From Streptomyces sp. NBC_01233 (GTDB taxonomy: Bacteria; Actinomycetota; Actinomycetes; Streptomycetales; Streptomycetaceae), in contig NZ_CP108514.1 in the NCBI RefSeq assembly GCF_035989305.1, forward strand, positions 10,024,501 to 10,088,500: a DNA stretch of 64,000 nt, in the 5' to 3' direction. This document shows positions 59,230 to 64,000 of the stretch, in pieces. A program made the position numbers and the translations under genes. Positions within the stretch are counted from its first letter, which is position 1, and every line of letters starts with the position of its first letter. Below the pieces are notes generated by a model. The model was not told the DNA's origin. It saw only the letters and a program-made list of their open reading frames with translations, and did not search any database.

Positions 59230-59249
59230 CAAACCGTCAATGCGGTTTG
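59230..59249. promoter_or_regulatory. ARE-type operator before the pseudo-receptor gene
   Basis: CAAACCG (59230-59236) and CGGTTTG (59243-59249) form a perfect 7-bp inverted repeat with a six-base spacer, only 11 bases from the ATG at 59219. Binding there would block transcription or elongation. Confidence 0.72.
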
Positions 59250-59408
59250 CCCAGGGAGGTACAAGATCTTGTCGCCCACCGTCTGCGGCCGCACCGGAGC
59301 GCGGCTCGTGTCCTGCTGGAGCCGACACGCACCGACCCGCCCCGCGGCCGGACCTCCAGAGCCCTGTACCCCGCCCCGCCCGTCCTCACCGCGCCGGACG
59401 CGGCGGCC

Positions 59409-60086
59409 TCAGGGCAGCGCCGGTTCGGGTTCCTGCGCCGGGCCGCCGGTCGCGATCCCCATCTCCGCGGTCACCCGCCGCCCCCGGTCGGGGCCCATCT
59501 CCAGCCGCACGAGCACCGCCGGCGTGGCGATGCTCGGGTAGATGTGCTGGTAGACGGCGGCCACCCGCTGTTCGAGGTCCGTCCGGTCGTTGAGGGTCTG
59601 GGAGAAGATCTGGGCGCCCGTCCAGCAAGCGGACAGGATCCAGGCCGTCTCGGCGGGATCGACGTGCGGGAGCAGTTCGCCCTGCTCCTTCGCCTCGCAG
59701 AGCAGCGCGCGCGTGAACTCGATCCAGCCCGGCACGGATCCTCCGCCGAAGATGTCGCGCATGCCCGGGCCCAGGGAGAGCCGGGCCCCCGCGCTGAGCA
59801 TCGGCTCGTGCTTCATGCGGTATGCCAACACCAGTGCGACATCGACGAGTTCCTGGAGCTTGCTCTCCCGGTGGGGCACCCCGCCCTCGGCGAACTGCTC
59901 CTCGAGCACCCCCTGGGCCAGCTCCTGCTTGGAGGAGAAGTGGAAGTAGAGGGCGCCCTTGGTGACCCCTGCCCGGGCGAGGATGTCGGCGATGGTGGCC
60001 GCGTCGTATCCGCGCTCGTCGAAGACCGCCGCCGCCGCTTCCAAGATCGCGCGACGCGTACGTACCGCACGCTCTTGCCGTGCCAC
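59409..60086 (-). CDS. Gamma-butyrolactone receptor (ScbR/ArpA-like)
   Basis: The protein is 225 residues. The DNA-binding part reads R-A-V-R-T-R-R-A-I-L-E-A-A-A-A-V-F-D-E-R-G-Y and I-L-A-R-A-G-V-T-K-G-A-L-Y-F-H-F-S-S-K-Q-E-L-A. The ligand domain keeps the Trp of true receptors in W-I-L-S-A-C-W-T-G-A-Q-I-F-S-Q and the D-L-E-Q-R-V end. It should bind ARE sites and leave them when the signal from the AfsA pathway accumulates. Of the three homologues in this region it is the best match to an authentic receptor. An ARE-like site lies 60-90 bases upstream. Confidence 0.9.
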   Translation of the reverse strand: MARQERAVRTRRAILEAAAAVFDERGYDAATIADILARAGVTKGALYFHFSSKQELAQGVLEEQFAEGGVPHRESKLQELVDVALVLAYRMKHEPMLSAGARLSLGPGMRDIFGGGSVPGWIEFTRALLCEAKEQGELLPHVDPAETAWILSACWTGAQIFSQTLNDRTDLEQRVAAVYQHIYPSIATPAVLVRLEMGPDRGRRVTAEMGIATGGPAQEPEPALP

Positions 60087-60147
60087 GGTGCCTCCGTTGT
60101 CCAGGGGTTGTGCCTGCCGGACCCCCTGACAGGATCCGCCACCCCAT

Positions 60148-60176
60148 CAAAACCAACCAGAAGGTCCGTATTTTAG
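60148..60176. promoter_or_regulatory. ARE-like site before the receptor gene
   Basis: AAAACC is followed after eleven to thirteen bases by GTATTTTA. This is the layout of the ScbR-type site (AAACC...GTATnTT), and the spot is right for autoregulation. The match is imperfect. Confidence 0.45.
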
Positions 60177-60265
60177 TCAAGCACCTCTATCCAGCCGGGC
60201 ATCACAATCCGTCACCTCTCCACCAAACCCCCACGCTCTCTTCCGCCACTTGCTTCCCCTCCGCC

Positions 60266-61525
60266 TCACCTACCCCGCTTCTCGGCCCCCAGCACCACCG
60301 GCAGCTCCTGCAGTCCGTTGGAGATGAACGAGGCCACCCGCGGCAGCTCCCCGCCCTCCGCGGCCGCCGCCACGGGCTCCGGAAACCTCTCGAAGAACCG
60401 CTGCACGGCGATCGCGCACTCGGTCCGTGCCAGGGTCGCGCCCAGGCAGTAGTGCGTCCCGAAGCCGAAGGAGAGGTGCTGTCCGCGGGTCGCGCGCGTG
60501 ACGTCGAACCGCTCCGCCTGCGCCCCGTGCAGCCGGGGATCCCGCCCGACCGAGCCGAACGACACCAGGATCGGGTCCCCTTGCGGGATCACCACCCCCT
60601 CGCCCATGTCGATGTCCTCCACCGCGAACCGCAGCAGCCCGTACGAGGCCGGCGGCTCGATGCGCAGCGCCTCCTCGACCACGTCCTCCCAGGAGGCGAG
60701 CCCCTCGCGCACCAGCTTCAACTGGTCCGGGTGGCACAGCAGTTCGTGCAGGGCCGTGCAGATGAGGTTGACGGTGGTCTCGTACCCGGCCGTGAAGAGC
60801 AGGATCAGGTTGTCGACCAGCTCCTTCTCGCTGAGCCGCACCCCGTCCTCCTCGCCGCCCGAGTCCCGGGCGGCGATCAGCACGCTGGTGATGTCGTCGC
60901 CCGGGTGCGCCCGCCGGTACGCGACCACTTCGGCCATGGTCACGTCCATGTCCACGGCGTTCTGCTGTGCGGCCTCGACCGTGATCGTCGTGTCGAAGAA
61001 GCCCCTGATGATCTTGTGCAGGGGTGCCCACGACCGCTCCGGGATCCCGAACAGCTCGAAGACCATCCGGGTCGGCAGTTCGTGCGCGAACTCCGCCCGC
61101 AGATCGACCACTCGGCCCGGCGGCAGCGCGGCCAGACCGTCCAGCAGCCCGTCCACGACCTCCTCGATCCTCGGCCTCAGGGCGGCGACGCGCCGCGAGG
61201 CGAACGCGGCGGCGACCGGCTTGCGCAGGCGCGTGTGCTCCTCGCCGTAGGCGGTGATCATGTTCTGCACCGAGACCCAGATCGCCAGCGGCCACTCGGC
61301 GCCGACCTCTCCGTCGATCCACGCCGGCCAGTGCCGGTAGGCGTCCTTCGACACCCTCGGATCCACCAGCAGCCTGCGTATGTCGGCGTGCCGGTTGACG
61401 GCCCAGCCGGTCACCCCGCCGGGCAGCAGCACCTGCGTCGCCGGCGCCTGCTCCCGGATGCGCGCCGCCTCGGCGTGCACGTCCGCTCCGGAGAGGTCGA
61501 TCGCTATGGGGCACTGACGGGTCAT
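60266..61525 (-). CDS. Cytochrome P450
   Basis: The protein is 419 residues from the ATG at 61525 (GGGAGAG about 12 bases upstream); an earlier start at 61555 would add ten residues. Signatures are the I-helix L-F-T-A-G-Y-E-T-T (Tyr where His is usual), the K-helix E-E-A-L-R, and the haem loop F-G-F-G-T-H-Y-C-L-G-A-T-L-A-R with the ligand Cys. P450s next to afsA-type genes are known to finish the signal's side chain (for example SrrO in S. rochei), so that is the likeliest role. Tailoring of a cluster product is the alternative. Confidence 0.93.
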   Translation of the reverse strand: MTRQCPIAIDLSGADVHAEAARIREQAPATQVLLPGGVTGWAVNRHADIRRLLVDPRVSKDAYRHWPAWIDGEVGAEWPLAIWVSVQNMITAYGEEHTRLRKPVAAAFASRRVAALRPRIEEVVDGLLDGLAALPPGRVVDLRAEFAHELPTRMVFELFGIPERSWAPLHKIIRGFFDTTITVEAAQQNAVDMDVTMAEVVAYRRAHPGDDITSVLIAARDSGGEEDGVRLSEKELVDNLILLFTAGYETTVNLICTALHELLCHPDQLKLVREGLASWEDVVEEALRIEPPASYGLLRFAVEDIDMGEGVVIPQGDPILVSFGSVGRDPRLHGAQAERFDVTRATRGQHLSFGFGTHYCLGATLARTECAIAVQRFFERFPEPVAAAAEGGELPRVASFISNGLQELPVVLGAEKRGR

Positions 61526-61595
61526 CTGACGGCTCTCCCGGATGGTGGCGAACATCGGTCACAGGGTGCAGCGAGCTGCCGACACCCTGCGTTCA

Positions 61596-61960
61596 GAAAC
61601 CATCCATCCGGTTCTTTTGGTGACCGGCGGCGGCCCCGATTCTGGCATTGCTGCACCCCGCCTGCCAATGGTTTGCAAGGCATGCCCTGCCGCATGACGT
61701 TCACTCAAGAACGACTCGCGCGCCACTCGTTGAACAACACGTGACGAGGCCCCGCCGGACCGGCGCATATGACCGGAAGGCCCTCTCCCACTTGGGCTGT
61801 GATCCCTCACGTCACGGCCGACGGCCGCCATCCTGATATTCGCTGGTCGACGTCACGGCGCCCCCGCGCCACCCTCTGCGACCGCACCCGCCGCCGGCGC
61901 ACGAGCGACATCCACTCTCCTTCCGCACCTTGCAAACAAAACCGGAGAGTACGTATCTTG
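61596..61960. promoter_or_regulatory. Divergent P450/afsA gap with two ARE-like sites
   Basis: The 490-base gap between the P450 and the afsA homologue holds two ARE-like sites: AAACC-8-GGTTCTTTT at 61597-61618, on the P450 side, and AAAACC followed by GTATCTTG at 61938-61960, about 60 bases before the AfsA start. Both have the half-sites of receptor operators. No gene is supported in between. Confidence 0.5.
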
Positions 61961-62015
61961 CGTCTCGCGTACGCACCCCGTCCCATCCGTCAAACGGCTC
62001 TGCGGGAGAGGTCCC

Positions 62016-63002
62016 ATGACCATGCTGACGATCCGGAACAACGCTCCCGTCCTCCCGCTCCGGGGAGCGGCAGACCCCTGGACGCGCTGCAACGAGGCCC
62101 CGGTACTGACCACCACGGTGCCCAGGGAGTACGTCCACCGCAGCTCACTCGCCGAGGTCTTCCTCACCGGCTGCGACCGCACCGGCGACGACACCTTCTC
62201 CCTCACCGGGCAGTGGCCCCGCGCCCACACCTTCTTCACCAGCGCCGACGGCGGCGGCCACGACCCGGTACAAGCCGGCGAGACCGTCAGACAGACGGGG
62301 CTCTACCTCTGCCACGCCGTCTACGGAGTTCCCCTCGGCCACAACGTCCTCCTCTGGAGCCTGGACTTCACCTCCCGCCCCGAACAGATGCGCATAGGCC
62401 GCGGCCCGAGCGAACTCGACATGACCGCCACGTGCACGGACTTCACCTGGAAGGGCAGCCGCTTCTCCGGCTTCCTCCAGGTCGACATCCACCGCAACGG
62501 CGAACTCGCCGCCTCCGGCACCGCCCGCTTCACCTGCGTCGCCCCCGCCACCTACCGCCGGCTGCGCGGCGACCGCGGCCACGCCGGCTCAGCGCGTCCG
62601 CTGCCGCGCCGTACGCCCGTGCCCGCCGCCTCCGCCGGCCGGCTGGCCCCCTTCGACGTGGTCCTCGCACCCGCCGACCGCCCCGGCCGCTGGCTGCTGA
62701 ACCCCGACCTCGACCACCCGATCCTCTTCGAGCACGCGAACGACCACCACCCCGGCATGGTCCTGGTCGAGGCCGCCCGCCAAGCCGCCTGCGGGCTCCA
62801 CCGCCCCGGCACGTTCACCCCCACCGGCCTGTCCACCGAGTTCCACCAGTACGCCGAACTGGACGCCCCCTGCCGGGTGGACGCCACCCTCGTCGCACCC
62901 GGCCGCGTCGAGGTCACCGGCCACCAGATGGGCCGCACCGTGTTCACCTCGACGGTCACCGGCGCAGCCCAGGACCGGCCCGGCCCGCACCCTGTGCCGT
63001 GA
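62016..63002 (+). CDS. afsA: AfsA/ScbA-type gamma-butyrolactone synthase
   Basis: The protein is 328 residues. It has the two AfsA hotdog repeats: V-P-R-E-Y-V-H-R-S-S-L-A-E-V-F-L-T in the first and H-P-G-M-V-L-V-E-A-A-R-Q-A in the second, with H-Q-Y-A-E-L-D following. AfsA joins dihydroxyacetone phosphate and a beta-ketoacyl carrier protein, the first step of butyrolactone signal formation. The gene is divergent from the P450 and convergent with the NAD-dependent epimerase/reductase, and the receptor gene lies 2 kb away, so a full signal-and-receptor module is present. Confidence 0.95.
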   Translation: MTMLTIRNNAPVLPLRGAADPWTRCNEAPVLTTTVPREYVHRSSLAEVFLTGCDRTGDDTFSLTGQWPRAHTFFTSADGGGHDPVQAGETVRQTGLYLCHAVYGVPLGHNVLLWSLDFTSRPEQMRIGRGPSELDMTATCTDFTWKGSRFSGFLQVDIHRNGELAASGTARFTCVAPATYRRLRGDRGHAGSARPLPRRTPVPAASAGRLAPFDVVLAPADRPGRWLLNPDLDHPILFEHANDHHPGMVLVEAARQAACGLHRPGTFTPTGLSTEFHQYAELDAPCRVDATLVAPGRVEVTGHQMGRTVFTSTVTGAAQDRPGPHPVP

Positions 63003-63057
63003 GACCCGCACCCTGTGCGGTGACACCCGCACCCACCGCCCACCGACCCCCTCCGGG

Positions 63058-64000
63058 TCAGCGGCGACGCATCCGCTCCTCGCCGCGGTACCAGCCGGCG
63101 TACTGACCGAACGCCTGCGAGAACCGCGCCCCCGGGGACGCCGCCAGCTGCCCCCACAACCGCCCGCTGTCGTACCAGTGGTCCACCGCGAACAGCGACA
63201 CCTGCCGCCGCACCACCGGATCCGGACCCTCCGGGCCCCCCAGCAACTCCAGGGCCCCGGACAGGTCCACCTCCCCCCGCGGCAGCGGCAGCCCCAGCTC
63301 CCGCGCCACCGTCCCCACGAGCTCCCGCGCGGTCACCGGCTCGGGATGACCCGCATGCAGCACACCCCTGACGCCCTCCTCCCGTACGGCCAACTCCGCG
63401 ATCGCACCCGCCAGCGCGTCCACCGACACCACGGACATCCGGGCCCGCCCGCCGTCCACCCAGTACGGCAACCGCGCGAGCAGCCGCACCAGCGACGGCA
63501 CCACCCAGCGGTCCCCCCGCCCGTACACCAGATGGGGCCGCACCACCGCCCCGCCCGCCGCCAGCACCATCCGCTCACCGACGAGCCGGGTCACACTGGT
63601 CACCGACTCCGGCTCCTCGGCGAGCTCCCCTTCCACCGCACCCCGGTGCGCCCCGTCCCGGTACACGGCAGCCGTCCCCAACTGCACGATCCGCCGCACC
63701 CCGGCCCGCTCCGCCTCGGCCAGCAGCGCCCGCGTCCCTTCCGCGTTGACGGCCCGGCACTCCTGTTCCGTGCCCCCGATCCGCGCCGCGAGATGCAGCA
63801 CGGTGGCGACACCGTCACACAGCCCGCGCAGCGACCCGGAGCGCACGAGATCCCCCCGTACGCCTTCCACGCCCACTCCTGACGGCACATCGGCCCGGTG
63901 CGCCAACACCCGTACGGGCACGCCCTCCTGCACCAGACGCTCCACCACCGCGGAACCCACAAATCCGGTGGCGCCGGTCACCAGCACGACTCTTGCGGTC
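63058..64000 (-). CDS. NAD-dependent epimerase/reductase, N-terminus beyond window
   Basis: The frame is open from its stop at 63058 to the window edge. The visible sequence begins T-A-R-V-V-L-V-T-G-A-T-G-F-V-G-S-A, so only a few residues are missing. It is an extended SDR: Rossmann motif G-A-T-G-F-V-G, L-H-L-A-A-R-I-G-G-T, and an active-site region with V-Q-L-G-T-A-A-V-Y and R-P-H-L-V-Y-G-R-G-D. The canonical Y-x-x-x-K is not obvious. Genes of this type accompany afsA homologues and are thought to reduce or shape the butyrolactone. About 310 residues are visible. Confidence 0.88.
   Translation of the reverse strand, partial: TARVVLVTGATGFVGSAVVERLVQEGVPVRVLAHRADVPSGVGVEGVRGDLVRSGSLRGLCDGVATVLHLAARIGGTEQECRAVNAEGTRALLAEAERAGVRRIVQLGTAAVYRDGAHRGAVEGELAEEPESVTSVTRLVGERMVLAAGGAVVRPHLVYGRGDRWVVPSLVRLLARLPYWVDGGRARMSVVSVDALAGAIAELAVREEGVRGVLHAGHPEPVTARELVGTVARELGLPLPRGEVDLSGALELLGGPEGPDPVVRRQVSLFAVDHWYDSGRLWGQLAASPGARFSQAFGQYAGWYRGEERMRRR

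Overview
The base composition (very high G+C with strong third-position GC bias), four SARP regulators, an AfsA-type butyrolactone system, twin-arginine signals and two rare TTA codons all point to a Streptomyces genome. The window is almost entirely specialised-metabolism DNA. It probably holds two adjacent or interleaved gene clusters plus their signalling module.

Layout. (1) 1-2.9 kb: a partial membrane protein, a secreted NTF2-fold protein with an internal repeat, and two convergent DUF1772 membrane proteins. (2) 3.0-12.7 kb, minus strand: a complete S-adenosylmethionine recycling set (metK, adenosine kinase, metH, metF, ahcY). metF is split by an IS701-type element and metH carries a one-base frameshift. 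(3) 12.9-14.3 kb: a Tat-exported multicopper oxidase. (4) 14.6-38.5 kb: one coherent cluster. It contains a PLP decarboxylase, an acetyltransferase and a DUF6875-like protein; four divergent trp-family enzymes (TrpD, TrpF, TrpC, TrpA) without TrpE or TrpB; a stand-alone ectoine-synthase-like cupin; an AMP-ligase, carrier protein and acyl-CoA-dehydrogenase module that recalls prolyl-carrier-protein oxidation; a dedicated fatty-acid-like set (KASIII, KASII, ketoreductase, MaoC hydratase, second carrier protein); an alpha-oxoamine synthase; a CFA-type methyltransferase, a Baeyer-Villiger monooxygenase, an FAD oxidase, an SRPBCC protein, two hydrolases and a phosphopantetheinyl transferase. Four promoters in this block carry the same TTGCG-N6-TTGCG repeat with 11-bp period, which ties them to one SARP, probably the one at 29102-30019. 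(5) 38.6-41.9 kb: an AraC regulator, a third DUF1772 protein coupled to a hemerythrin, and an NmrA-like protein. (6) 42.1-53.1 kb: pieces of an aromatic-polyketide cluster (ActIII-like ketoreductase, didomain aromatase/cyclase, acyl-CoA carboxylase beta and epsilon subunits, second phosphopantetheinyl transferase) but no KS-alpha/KS-beta, mixed with three proteins that look like pseudo-enzymes: half an adenylation domain, a condensation-thioesterase protein with lost motifs, and a class V aminotransferase lacking the PLP lysine. (7) 47.3-54.5 kb also holds a 55-residue secreted peptide gene behind an array of TTGGCAA sites and an XRE-TPR regulator with a related palindrome. (8) 55.4-64 kb: SARPs, three TetR-type butyrolactone-receptor homologues, a P450, an afsA homologue and an NAD-dependent epimerase, with several putative ARE operators.

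How it may work together (inference). The butyrolactone module would set the timing of the SARP at 57386, which also has a TTA codon; the SARPs would then switch on the structural operons. The 14.6-38.5 kb block looks able to activate an amino acid on a carrier protein, build a short acyl chain, decarboxylatively join an amino acid to it, and supply an indole-type unit from anthranilate. No known product is assigned. The best candidates for something undescribed are the trp-family/alpha-oxoamine/EctC-like combination and the possible secreted-peptide/XRE-TPR circuit.
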